Assembly (NCBI GenBank): GCA_902463725.1
Contig: CABQGK010000010.1
Span: 1 to 64,000 of the forward strand
Source: an uncultured Sutterella sp.
GTDB taxonomy: Bacteria > Pseudomonadota > Gammaproteobacteria > Burkholderiales > Burkholderiaceae_F
Direction of reading: 5' to 3'
DNA length: 64,000 bases
Below are positions 43,720 through 51,992 of the stretch, in pieces. Made by a program: the position numbers and the translations under genes. Under the pieces are notes generated by a model that had not been told where the DNA came from, did not search any database, and saw only the letters and a list, made by a program, of their open reading frames with translations. Each line of letters begins with the position of its first letter. The first letter of the stretch is position 1.

Positions 43720-44181
43720 TTACTGAGCGTCTAACTCACGCTCGGGCGCGTTGAGGTACGCGATCAAAAATTCGAGCGCCTCATGGTAGCCCTCAATGCC
43801 ATGACCCGAAATCTGCTTGATCGCCGCAAGCGAGACGTAACTCACTGCGCGGAAGTCCTCACGCGCGTGAATATCGGTAATGTGCACTTCCACAGTCGGG
43901 ATGGCCGTTGCTTTAAGGGCGTCTAGGATTGCTACGCTCGTATGGGTGTAGGCCGCAGGATTGATCACAATACCATCCACCTGTTCGAAATACGCACGCT
44001 GGATTCGGTCCACGATGGCCCCTTCATGATTGCTCTGAAACTCTTCGAGCGTGATGCTGAGTGCATCTGCCCAAACGTCCAAGAGGCGCTTGAGTTCGCA
44101 GTAACTCTGCGCGCCATAAAGCGCGGGTTCACGAATGCCGAGCATATTGAGGTTAGGGCCATTGATGACGAGTATCTTCAT
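43720..44181 (-). CDS. aroQ: Type II 3-dehydroquinate dehydratase
   Basis: A 153-residue enzyme converting 3-dehydroquinate to 3-dehydroshikimate (shikimate step 3). The type II motifs are complete: INGPNLNMLG at the start, active-site Y22 in ALYG, FQSNHEGAIVD, INPAAYTHTSVA and the EVHIT histidine, followed by the lid-associated RAVSYVS. The family normally forms dodecamers in the cytosol. It is the last gene of the aro operon; its ATG overlaps the aroE-aroK stop by four bases (ATGA at 44178-44181). Confidence 0.95.
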   Translation of the reverse strand: MKILVINGPNLNMLGIREPALYGAQSYCELKRLLDVWADALSITLEEFQSNHEGAIVDRIQRAYFEQVDGIVINPAAYTHTSVAILDALKATAIPTVEVHITDIHAREDFRAVSYVSLAAIKQISGHGIEGYHEALEFLIAYLNAPERELDAQ

Positions 44182-45455
44182 AGCGATTCACTTCCGTTTT
44201 TCAACACTTTCACATGGCGAGGAGCCTGCTTGAGCAGAGCGAGCGTCGCGTCAAGCGTCTGCGCGAGCGCATCTTGCACATCGACCACCGCATCTGCAAC
44301 CGATTCGTAGAGGGGGTAGCGTTGCTCGGCTAGCGCCGCAACACCTTGCGCTACGCTGAGCGGCCGCCCCTCGATGGGGAGCGAGTCCAAAGGGCGCTTG
44401 AGCCATAGCACGGTGGCATTCTGCCGCATGAGGGTTCGATTTTCTTCAGCGAGCACCGTGCCGCCCCCCGTAGCGATGACTGCACGCCGTAGAAGGAGCG
44501 CCCGCTTGAGCGTAGCCGACTCAACTGCACGAAAAGCCGTCTCGCCATCCTCACGAATAATCTCTGCGGCGGTGCGCCCCTGACACTCCGAAACAAGCGC
44601 ATCAAGGTCGATAAAGGGGCGCTCAAGCACCTCGGCGAGCCGTTTACCGAGCGTGGATTTCCCCGCGCCTGGCATGCCCACCAAAATAAGGTTGCGCGCG
44701 TCGCACTCAACCGTATGTGTAACGCGCGCGACAAGCGTATCGTCTTCACGAATGCCCATCCAACGATTTGCCGCGGCAAGCGCTTGGCTTACGAGCATCC
44801 CTAGGCCGTTGATCGCAATCAGACCCCGTGCCTCAGCCATCATCATGAGTCGGGTATGTGCAGGGTTGTAGATCAGCTCAAGCACTGCGCGTAACTTGGG
44901 CCACGCACTGAGCGAAGCGAGCGGACTTTCGTCGAGTACGGGGTACATCCCCACTGGCGTTGTGTTGACAATCACCTCAACATCCGTGAGGAGCGTTGCG
45001 CGCTCATAGGTCACGGGGCCTGAGCGCGAGACGATGGTTGCGCGTGCACCAAGATCCTCGAGCACGGCGCAGACGGTTTTCGCCGCACCGCCACTTCCGA
45101 GCACGAGCACGTGTACGCCTCGGAAATCGAGCTTACTCTGACGACAGAGGTAGAGAAAACCATCGTAATCGGTGTTGTCTCCGTAGAGCGTTCCATCATC
45201 GCGTCGCAGCACAGTATTGACCGCACCAATGCGTGCAGCTCTCTCACTTAACTCATCACAGCGCGCACAGACGACCTCCTTATAAGGGATGGTGACATTA
45301 AACCCAGCCAATGTGCCACGCTCGAGAAAGGCACTTAGCGCCTCCGGCTCAAGCTCAACGAGCTCGTAAGGGTAGGAGCCAAAGTGCGCATGAATTTCTG
45401 GCGAGAGTGAATGTCCAAGTCGTCTGCCGATGAGCCCGTAACGTTTCTCACTCAT
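44178..45455 (-). CDS. aroE/aroK: Bifunctional shikimate dehydrogenase / shikimate kinase fusion
   Basis: A 425-residue fusion. Residues 1-245 are AroE-like: SLSPEIHAHF for shikimate binding, catalytic lysine in NVTIPYKE, DNTDYDGF, a GSGGAAKT dinucleotide fold and NTTPVGMYP. Residues 250-415 are AroK: P-loop GMPGAGKST near 258-266, DLDALVSECQGRTAAEII, the R-E/V-E motif FRAVES and GGGTVL. The two domains catalyse consecutive steps, 3-dehydroshikimate to shikimate to shikimate 3-phosphate. No stop or frameshift separates them. In most betaproteobacteria these are separate genes at different loci, so the fusion within an aro operon is notable. It overlaps both neighbours by four bases. Confidence 0.93.
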   Translation of the reverse strand: MSEKRYGLIGRRLGHSLSPEIHAHFGSYPYELVELEPEALSAFLERGTLAGFNVTIPYKEVVCARCDELSERAARIGAVNTVLRRDDGTLYGDNTDYDGFLYLCRQSKLDFRGVHVLVLGSGGAAKTVCAVLEDLGARATIVSRSGPVTYERATLLTDVEVIVNTTPVGMYPVLDESPLASLSAWPKLRAVLELIYNPAHTRLMMMAEARGLIAINGLGMLVSQALAAANRWMGIREDDTLVARVTHTVECDARNLILVGMPGAGKSTLGKRLAEVLERPFIDLDALVSECQGRTAAEIIREDGETAFRAVESATLKRALLLRRAVIATGGGTVLAEENRTLMRQNATVLWLKRPLDSLPIEGRPLSVAQGVAALAEQRYPLYESVADAVVDVQDALAQTLDATLALLKQAPRHVKVLKNGSESL

Positions 45456-45955
45456 AGCTCCACCATCTCCGCAAACTGATCTTGCTCTACTGCCTCAAGT
45501 GCGATCCCGTGTTCTCTGCAATCCGTAAGAAATGTCGGCGGCAGTGGGGAACGAGCGCGGAACATGCATTGCGCTTGCTCAACGGTGAGCACCTCGATCT
45601 CGACCTCATGCGCAAGAAGCATGATGAGTAGTTCAGCAGCGGGTAGGGCGCTAGGGAGCTTTGCACGAAAGGCACGCGCTTGCGAAGCCTCGCGGGGACT
45701 TTGCCCCAACTCTTGTGAACGACTGAGCGCCGTCATCATTCTGTAGAGCGCAACGAGTGCCTTGCGATTTTTCTCGCTTGCCAAGCGTCCAATGCGCTCA
45801 AAAAGCGCGCGCTCGCGCTCAGCGTCATAGACTGCCGCAGCTCGCGCGCGCTTATCCTCAGCAATCTCACTGACAATTTCAAGGCGCTTTTCAACGAGCG
45901 TCACGATTTGCGCATCGATCTGATCAATCTCAGCTCGCAAATTAGCTAATGTCAT
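45452..45955 (-). CDS. Chorismate mutase (AroQ fold) with an extra C-terminal region
   Basis: 167 residues from the ATG at 45955, which overlaps the aroC stop (ATGA) and has GAGGAG 8 bases upstream; an ATG at 45961 is too close to that site. Residues 1-85 match the all-helical AroQ-type chorismate mutase: LRAEIDQIDAQIVTLVEKRLEIVSEIAEDKR, then DAERERALFERI and ALYRMMTALSRSQE. The last 75 residues (ELLIMLLAHEVEIEVLTVEQAQCMF...) are not prephenate dehydratase or dehydrogenase and are unrecognised; they could be regulatory. The enzyme makes prephenate for Phe and Tyr, the branch point after the shikimate genes in this operon. Confidence 0.85.
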   Translation of the reverse strand: MTLANLRAEIDQIDAQIVTLVEKRLEIVSEIAEDKRARAAAVYDAERERALFERIGRLASEKNRKALVALYRMMTALSRSQELGQSPREASQARAFRAKLPSALPAAELLIMLLAHEVEIEVLTVEQAQCMFRARSPLPPTFLTDCREHGIALEAVEQDQFAEMVEL

Positions 45956-47055
45956 GGCCATCGCTCCTCTAGCGCATGCGCAGCTAGTAGCGCGTCGAGC
46001 ACCACGAGCGCGAGGATGGCTTCAACAACGGGAACCGCACGAATCACAATGCAGGGATCGTGCCGTCCCGGGACACGGTACTGCGTGAGCTCACCACTTG
46101 AGAGCGAGACGCTTTGCTGCAGTTTCCCTATCGACGGGGTGGGTTTCATTGCTACGGCAACCGTGAGCGGCAACCCAGTGCTCATACCGCCGAGCACGCC
46201 GCCCGCATGGTTACTGAGTGGCACAATCTGGCCATCGATGAGACCGTACGGGTCATTATTTTCTGAGCCGCGTAGCGCCGCAGCACCAAACCCTTCACCA
46301 AAGGAGACGCCTTTGACACCGGGAATCGCAAAGAGCGCTGCAGCCACAGCACCATCAAGACCGTCAAAGAGCTCACCACCAAGTCCGACGAGCAGCCCCG
46401 TAACCTGCGCTTCAATCACCCCGCCCACACTATCGGCATCTAGGCGCGCGGCTTCAATCGCCGCCGCCATGCGCTCCGCGGCATCACTCTCAAGCGTCGG
46501 GACCTCACGCGTGAGCCGCGCAAGAAGCGCCGCCTCGCTCTCGCCCATCGGATCCATGCCGCGGTCGCGCTCTGTGCCAATCGAGAGCACATGCGCAACG
46601 ACCCCAACGCCCAAGCGAGCGAGAAGCTGCAGCGCAATGCCACCTGCCGCACAGATGGGCGCAGTCAAACGCCCTGAAAAGGCGCCACCGCCACGAACAT
46701 CTTGAAAGCCCTTAAATTTCACCTGCGCCGGCCAATCGGCGTGAGAAGGCCGAGGAAGGTCGGCAATTTTCCGGTAGTCGCTACTTCGCGCATCGCCGTT
46801 GCGAATCATCCCCGCAAGCGGCGCACCACACGTGCGCGACTCAAGAAGCCCCGAGAGCCACTCCACTGCATCCGCTTCTCGGCGTTGCGTCGAAAGGCGG
46901 CTTTTCCCTGGCGCCCGTCTCTGCATAAACGCAGCAAGCGTCTCTAGGTCTATCGAGAGCCCCGCGGGCAGCCCAGAAAACACCACACCGATCGCCTCCG
47001 AGTGGCTCTGCCCAAATACGTTGACCGAGAGCACTCGGCCTTTCCATTCACTCAT
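45952..47055 (-). CDS. aroC: Chorismate synthase
   Basis: A 367-residue chorismate synthase, which removes phosphate from EPSP to form chorismate (final shared step) using reduced FMN. The family regions are present: FGQSHSEAIGVVFSGLPAG near the start, RRAPGKSRLSTQRREAD, GFQDVRGGGAFSGRLTA, GGVLGGMSTGLPL and a C-terminal GRHDPCIVIRAVPVVEA. Its ATG overlaps the aroA stop by four bases. The next gene, chorismate mutase, overlaps its end, which ties chorismate production to its use. Confidence 0.95.
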   Translation of the reverse strand: MSEWKGRVLSVNVFGQSHSEAIGVVFSGLPAGLSIDLETLAAFMQRRAPGKSRLSTQRREADAVEWLSGLLESRTCGAPLAGMIRNGDARSSDYRKIADLPRPSHADWPAQVKFKGFQDVRGGGAFSGRLTAPICAAGGIALQLLARLGVGVVAHVLSIGTERDRGMDPMGESEAALLARLTREVPTLESDAAERMAAAIEAARLDADSVGGVIEAQVTGLLVGLGGELFDGLDGAVAAALFAIPGVKGVSFGEGFGAAALRGSENNDPYGLIDGQIVPLSNHAGGVLGGMSTGLPLTVAVAMKPTPSIGKLQQSVSLSSGELTQYRVPGRHDPCIVIRAVPVVEAILALVVLDALLAAHALEERWP

Positions 47056-48371
47056 TCTTTATCCTTCTGCGCGCAATGAACGTTCGGGAGTTCAAGAGAG
47101 CCGCCAAGCGCGGTCCACGCTTCAAAAAATGTGGGGTAGCTCTTATTAACCGCCGAGGGCTCGGTAATCGTCACCGCTACCTCTGCGGCGTGTGCCGCAA
47201 CGGCTGCCGCCATCACGATACGGTGGTCGTTGAAGCTAGAAATTGCGGCGCACTGCACACGGGCACCACCTCCCATCACCCAAAGATTATCCTCATCGGA
47301 GCGAGCCTTTACGCCAAGCGCCCCTAGAAGCGCAAGCGTGCTCGCCACACGGTCGCTCTCTTTGATTCTAAGGCGCGCGATGTGCGTGAAATGCGTTTCG
47401 CCTTGCGCAAAGGCTGCGGTGATCGCAAGCACTGGGACGAGATCTGGAATATGCTGCGCGTCGATCGTCTGAGCCTTGAGTGGCGCTGCCTTCACCCGCA
47501 CCGTATCCACGCCCTGCATCGACACCTCCGCACCAAAGCGCGCAAGAATGTCAAGCAAGGCGCGATCGCCCTGAAGCGAATCGCCCTTTAGGTTACTGAC
47601 GGTCATCTCTTTTTTGAGCGCCCCTGCGCAAAGCCAAAACGCCGCATTACTCCAGTCGCCTTCTGCACGCACCGTCCTGGGCGTGACGAGCCGCTCGCGC
47701 CCCACGATGCGGTAGTGTCGCAACCCTTCATCAGTCTCAATCTGTGCCCCAAAGGCGCGCAGCACGTCGAGCGTCATAGAAATGTAGTGACGAGACTCAA
47801 TCGTTTCGGTGAGCGTAAGCGTACTCACACCGGGCAGAATGCTTAACGCATAGAGAAGGCCGCCGACAAACTGAGAGCTCACATTCGCCGCTACCTTATA
47901 GTCGCCGTTCGTGAGTTTTCCCTTCACAGAGAGCGGGACACTACCTGCCGCCGAGAGCGCAATCCCATGCGCAACGAGCTCTTCGTAGAGCGGCGAGAGT
48001 GGGCGCTCGACGAGTCGCCCCTCGGCCACAAGCCCCGCATCGGCGCCCAACGCGGCCACAATCGGGAGCATAAAGCGCAGGGTGGTACCACTCTCACCGC
48101 AATTGAGTGTCCCGCCTTGGGTGAGCGCAGTAATAGGGCTCACGACAATAGCGCCATCGCTCACCGTAAACTTTGCTCCTAGGCCCGTGAGCACCCGCAT
48201 AGTGGCCTCAATATCCGCACTACTGCTAGCGCAAAGAATTCGTGTGGGCGCATCAGCGAGCGCCGCCGCCATCAGCAGTCGATGTACATGCGACTTGGAT
48301 GCGATGGCTTCCAGTTCGCCACTCACCGTCCCGGCCACAGTAAGTGCGCTGATTTCTTTACTGATTCGCAT
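47052..48371 (-). CDS. aroA: 5-enolpyruvylshikimate-3-phosphate synthase
   Basis: A 439-residue EPSP synthase joining shikimate 3-phosphate and phosphoenolpyruvate. Key regions are SKSHVHRLLMAAALA near residue 24, NCGESGTTLRFMLPIVAALG, EGDWSNAAFWLCAGAL, and RLRIKESDRVAS near 340. The pattern after NCGESGT is not the E. coli NAGTAMRP form and is closer to class II (glyphosate-tolerant-like) enzymes, a point that would need alignment. GGGAG precedes the ATG, which lies inside the end of aroB (14-base overlap). Confidence 0.94.
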   Translation of the reverse strand: MRISKEISALTVAGTVSGELEAIASKSHVHRLLMAAALADAPTRILCASSSADIEATMRVLTGLGAKFTVSDGAIVVSPITALTQGGTLNCGESGTTLRFMLPIVAALGADAGLVAEGRLVERPLSPLYEELVAHGIALSAAGSVPLSVKGKLTNGDYKVAANVSSQFVGGLLYALSILPGVSTLTLTETIESRHYISMTLDVLRAFGAQIETDEGLRHYRIVGRERLVTPRTVRAEGDWSNAAFWLCAGALKKEMTVSNLKGDSLQGDRALLDILARFGAEVSMQGVDTVRVKAAPLKAQTIDAQHIPDLVPVLAITAAFAQGETHFTHIARLRIKESDRVASTLALLGALGVKARSDEDNLWVMGGGARVQCAAISSFNDHRIVMAAAVAAHAAEVAVTITEPSAVNKSYPTFFEAWTALGGSLELPNVHCAQKDKE

Positions 48372-49431
48372 CTTCCATCTCCCGAGCAGCCGTCATCCAC
48401 GCCGCAAGCGTTGCGTAACTCACGCGCTCCAAAGTGCAATGCCCTGGCGCATGGGGCACAATCACGGTAATCTCCTCTCCGGTGCTTTTCTTATCATGCG
48501 CGCAAGCAGCAATCAACGCTTCGACCGTGAGCGTGGTGCGATCCTCAAGCCCAAAGCGCGCAAGTAACCTCAACACCACCTCGAGCGCGGCGGGCTCAGC
48601 CTGCCCAGTAGCCACCGCAGCGCGCGTCATCATCGCTAGCCCAATGCCCACCGCACGCCCATGCGGAATGGCAAAATCCGTAAGTCGCTCAATCGCGTGA
48701 CCCATCGTGTGCCCGAGGTTGAGAAGCGCGCGTGCGCCGCGATCGTGCTCATCCTCAGCAACGAGCGCTTCTTTAATGCGAATTGCCGTAGCGATGATCG
48801 CCGTGAGGTCATCACCCTCTAAATAGTGCTCAACGAGCGACAAAAGTGGCTTATCTTCGAGTATGGCATACTTAATGATCTCGGCCCACCCATTAGCAAA
48901 CTCCTCTGCTGGAAGCGTGCTGAGCAGTGTGGGGTCGCAAAGCACCAAGTCAGGTTGGTAGAAGGTGCCGAGCAGGTTTTTGCCAGCAGCCAAATTCACA
49001 GCTGTCTTGCCACCCACGCTCGAGTCCACCATGGCTAGAAGCGACGTGGGGATCTGCACCAAGTGAATGCCCCGCAGGTAGAGCGACGCAGCTAACCCCC
49101 CTAAATCGCCAGTGACCCCACCGCCCAGCGCGACGAGCACATCGGCGCGCGTCAGCTCTGCCGCTGCTAGCGCATCAATCACCTCTAGGAGCACTTCAGG
49201 CGTTTTCGACGCTTCCCCCGCAGCAAACTCAATGGGCGTCACGGTAAACCCCGCCACCGAGAGCAAATCACTCACGCTCGCTCCGTAGAGTGGCATGACA
49301 TGGCTGTCCGCGAGTAGCGCCGCTTTTCGCCCTTTGACGAGCGTGCGCACGCGCGCTCCCAACGCCTTGATTGCTCCAGCACCCACTACCACTTGGTAGC
49401 TCGGTTGTGTGCGCACCTCAATAATTTCCAT
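48358..49431 (-). CDS. aroB: 3-dehydroquinate synthase
   Basis: A 357-residue NAD- and Zn-dependent enzyme forming 3-dehydroquinate from DAHP (step 2). Visible motifs are the NAD-binding GGGVTGDLGGLAAS near residue 104, MVDSSVGGKTAVNLAAGKNLLGTF, the metal-ligand segments LNLGHTMGHAIE and HDKKS, and the DEHDRG helix. GGGAGGAG sits 4 bases before the ATG. It follows the DAHP synthase gene by 33 bp and overlaps aroA by 14 bases. Confidence 0.95.
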   Translation of the reverse strand: MEIIEVRTQPSYQVVVGAGAIKALGARVRTLVKGRKAALLADSHVMPLYGASVSDLLSVAGFTVTPIEFAAGEASKTPEVLLEVIDALAAAELTRADVLVALGGGVTGDLGGLAASLYLRGIHLVQIPTSLLAMVDSSVGGKTAVNLAAGKNLLGTFYQPDLVLCDPTLLSTLPAEEFANGWAEIIKYAILEDKPLLSLVEHYLEGDDLTAIIATAIRIKEALVAEDEHDRGARALLNLGHTMGHAIERLTDFAIPHGRAVGIGLAMMTRAAVATGQAEPAALEVVLRLLARFGLEDRTTLTVEALIAACAHDKKSTGEEITVIVPHAPGHCTLERVSYATLAAWMTAAREMEDANQ

Positions 49432-49464
49432 TGTCTCCTCCCTGAGCCCACGCTACACATGAGT

Positions 49465-50478
49465 TTAGTGCTGGTGACGCAACACGGTCGCACGAATGTC
49501 TTGCACAAGGGCCGCCGTCTCCTCGAACTGCTCGGGAGTGAGGGACTGTGCACCGTCGCAGAGCGCGTTCTTCGGGTCGTTGTGCACTTCGATCAGAAGC
49601 CCGTCTGCACCACAGGCCACGGCTGCCGCCGCCATGGGCTTAACGAGTCGCGCCACCCCTGTGGCGTGCGAGGGATCGATCACCACGGGCAAGTGCGTCA
49701 TCTCATGCAGTACTGGCACGGCCGACAAATCGAGCGTATTGCGCGTGACGGTCTCGAACGTACGGATGCCACGCTCACAGAGAATCACCTGCGCCTCACC
49801 CGTGCTCATAACGTATTCTGCCGCCATAAGGAGCTCTTTAATGGTATTGGCCAAACCGCGCTTAAGAAGAATCGGCTTATTGGTGCGGCCGAGCTCTTTG
49901 AGGAGTTCGAAATTCTGCATGCTACGCGCACCAACCTGAATAACGTCGACCTCTTCAAAGAGCGGCAAATGGTTGATGTTCATAATTTCGGTCACGATCG
50001 GCAAGCCCGTTTCGCGCTTTGCCTCAAGGAGTAACTCAAGCCCATCAGCCGCAAGCCCTTGGAAGTCGTACGGGGAGGTACGCGGCTTAAATGCCCCGCC
50101 GCGCAGCATCGTCGCCCCTGCGGCCTTAACCGCTTTCGCGACGGTAATAATCTGCTCACGCGTTTCCACCGAGCAGGGGCCCGCAATCATGGCGAAGTGG
50201 CCGCCACCCACTTTCACGCCACCCGCCTCGACCACAGTGTCATTGGGGTGGAAATCACGCGAGACACGCTTGTAGGGCGCGGTGATAATCTTAACTTCTT
50301 TGACGATGGGATTTGCCAGAAGACGGTTCTGGTCAATGCGGCGCGTGTCACCAATGAGGCCAATGAGCGTGGATTCGGTACCAACCGAGAGATGGGTTTT
50401 GAGACCTTGGGTTTCAAGCTCGGCAATCAGACCGCGGATGAGAGTCTCTTCAACGTGGGGCTTAAGAATGATGACCAT
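49465..50478 (-). CDS. aroF: DAHP synthase, type I-beta with N-terminal regulatory domain
   Basis: A 337-residue enzyme condensing phosphoenolpyruvate and erythrose 4-phosphate (first committed shikimate step). Residues 1-70 form a ferredoxin-like/ACT-like regulatory domain (VIILKPHVEETLIRGLIAELE). The barrel follows with AGPCSVETREQI, RGGAFKPRTSPYDFQG, LKRGLANTIKELLMAAEY, LCERGIRTFE and VVIDPSHATG. This is the I-beta form found in Thermotoga, Bacillus and many anaerobes, rather than the AroF/G/H I-alpha form of enteric bacteria. Its N-terminal domain in relatives mediates Phe/Tyr inhibition. AAAGGA lies 7 bases before the ATG. It is the first structural gene after the aromatic attenuator. 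Confidence 0.94.
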   Translation of the reverse strand: MVIILKPHVEETLIRGLIAELETQGLKTHLSVGTESTLIGLIGDTRRIDQNRLLANPIVKEVKIITAPYKRVSRDFHPNDTVVEAGGVKVGGGHFAMIAGPCSVETREQIITVAKAVKAAGATMLRGGAFKPRTSPYDFQGLAADGLELLLEAKRETGLPIVTEIMNINHLPLFEEVDVIQVGARSMQNFELLKELGRTNKPILLKRGLANTIKELLMAAEYVMSTGEAQVILCERGIRTFETVTRNTLDLSAVPVLHEMTHLPVVIDPSHATGVARLVKPMAAAAVACGADGLLIEVHNDPKNALCDGAQSLTPEQFEETAALVQDIRATVLRHQH

Positions 50479-50561
50479 GATGTGTTCCTTTGTGCTTTGG
50501 GTGCGGAATACACATCGTGGGTTGGATGCTTGGCGGCCATGAAAAGAGTGGGCCAGATATG

Positions 50562-50626
50562 AAAAAACCTACGGTGTGTATTTACCGCAGGTTTTCTTGA
50601 TGATTTCAGACGCTAGCAGCAAATAC
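50562..50626 (-). promoter_or_regulatory. Attenuator: antiterminator and terminator of the aro operon
   Basis: On the reverse strand AAAACCTGCGG (50585-50595) and CCGTAGGTTTT (50564-50574) form an 11-bp terminator stem with one G-U pair, followed by a T-run (50562-50567). A mutually exclusive antiterminator pairs GTATTTGCTGC (50616-50626) with GCGGTAAATAC (50578-50588), 11 bp including two G-U pairs, taking GCGG from the terminator. The upstream part of that segment is also the right arm of a protector hairpin with the leader codons (50650-50660 with 50625-50635, perfect 11 bp). This is the classic four-region trp-type attenuator layout. Confidence 0.85.
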
Positions 50627-50628
50627 TT

Positions 50629-50691
50629 TTATTTCCAGTAATACGACCAGAAATAAAAGTTGTTAAATCGCTGAGAGCTAAGAGAAATCAT
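50629..50691 (-). CDS. Aromatic leader peptide of the aro operon
   Basis: A 20-codon frame on the reverse strand with GGAAGG at 50695-50700. Residues 12-19 read FYFWSYYW, so seven of eight consecutive codons specify Phe, Tyr or Trp, plus a further Phe at residue 9. The stop codon lies within the right arm of the first hairpin, exactly as in trp- or phe-type attenuators. It is followed by the antiterminator/terminator pair and then by the DAHP synthase gene at 50478. The peptide would sense charged tRNAs for all three aromatic amino acids, which fits an operon for their common pathway. Confidence 0.88.
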   Translation of the reverse strand: MISLSSQRFNNFYFWSYYWK

Positions 50692-50738
50692 TTTCCTTCC
50701 TTTGTGAACGGGAGCGCCTCAAAGTTTTTTGGCCACTC

Positions 50739-50784
50739 GGGCGTGTTCCTTGACTTAATCCTACCGATTTCCCAACCGAAAACA
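50739..50784 (-). promoter_or_regulatory. Possible promoter of the aro leader
   Basis: On the reverse strand a TTGTTT-like -35 and a TAGGAT-like -10 are spaced by 16 bp about 70-95 bases before the leader ATG. The match is moderate and is supported mainly by its correct position in front of the leader peptide. Confidence 0.4.
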
Positions 50785-51035
50785 AGAGCACACCCGAGAG
50801 AATCTACGCGCCAGAAGACACACATCAACCCTCACAGGGTGTTTTCCCTAGACGCCCTACATTAGGAGAGCCGCAGAGGAAGGATGCAACAGCTCTGAGA
50901 GACGCCTTGGCACAAAGCCCGAGGCGTGCACTGACCGTGACAGGCTTCGTTATCATAGATGTGTCGCACGCCTGCGGCTGTTTGACCCAAGCATTGACCC
51001 GTTGCACTCGCCCAACTTCAGCTTTGAAACGACCC

Positions 51036-51887
51036 ATGATGACTAAACCAGCAGCCACACTCGAAAGCCTTCCCGTACTGCCGCGCTATGTGCGGCATCC
51101 TCTCGCCGACACCAACGAGAAAGGCTTGAGAAAGTGCCTTACCAACTACCTTAAGGCGCACGTTAGCATCGACCACATTCTCCTAGGCACATGGATCAAT
51201 TTTGAGCTGGCTATTGACTGTCGAGATAGTCTTGAGAGTGAGGAGCAGACGTGCGAACGATTCGTGAACTTTCATTTCGACGTTGACACGAACGACTGGC
51301 TTGAGACGGCACGATTCTCCGATACGGACGGCGTGGAGCCCATCACCATCGAGGATGAGGAGTTGGCTGAGATTCAAAGCAGTAAGCCAGCCAAAGAGGT
51401 CTTGTCTCAAGCCGAAATCGATAAGATCTATGAGTCGTTAGCCTGCTACCTCGAGTATCAGTATCTCTTTGACGGCGGTTTCGATCGGGACGAGTCGCCC
51501 GTGCGAGCGTTAGGCGCGCGCCGAGGTCGCGATCAGCTACTCTTCAAGCTCTCCGCGCCTTCGGTGAGTCTTCACTACAAACGAGAAAAAGGACAGTTTG
51601 TTAAGCTCACCGACAACGCCGCGTATGAGCTCAGCATTGACGCCGACAAGGCACTCGCGGCGGTATTTGAAAGCGCGCACGACGCGCCCTGTGACACCGC
51701 CTTTGCCATGCTCTGCGTGGTGCTTGACGTACGACTGCAATTGGTTGAAGAGGGCTCGCTGCTTTTAGGGTGGCAGCCGATCGGCTGGCACAATGCCACA
51801 ATTGAAACATTGATCCAGAGTGGTGAGCTCGCCCAACCCGATATCCTTGCCAAGCACTACAGAGCGAAAATCAAGGCAATGAAGTGA
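51036..51887 (+). CDS. Protein of unknown function next to a BRCT protein
   Basis: 283 residues from the ATG at 51036; the frame is open back to 50907, but that part overlaps the aro promoter region and looks non-coding. The protein is soluble and acidic, with a central EEELAEIQSSKPAKEVLSQAEIDKIYESLACYLEYQYLFDGG segment and a C-terminal half rich in beta-strand-like stretches (QLLFKLSAPSVSLHYKREKGQFVKLT). I recognise no family or catalytic motif. The BRCT/TerB-like gene begins 105 bp downstream in the same direction, so the two may be functionally linked. Confidence 0.65.
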   Translation: MMTKPAATLESLPVLPRYVRHPLADTNEKGLRKCLTNYLKAHVSIDHILLGTWINFELAIDCRDSLESEEQTCERFVNFHFDVDTNDWLETARFSDTDGVEPITIEDEELAEIQSSKPAKEVLSQAEIDKIYESLACYLEYQYLFDGGFDRDESPVRALGARRGRDQLLFKLSAPSVSLHYKREKGQFVKLTDNAAYELSIDADKALAAVFESAHDAPCDTAFAMLCVVLDVRLQLVEEGSLLLGWQPIGWHNATIETLIQSGELAQPDILAKHYRAKIKAMK

Positions 51888-51992
51888 CTTTCACGTCAGA
51901 GCTTGAGGGGGTCGCGCCAAGCGCTTCTACTTGCGCGCGGCTTTCGGCAAGCGGTATGCTTTTGCCTACGCAAAATTTCCTCTCGCACCATC

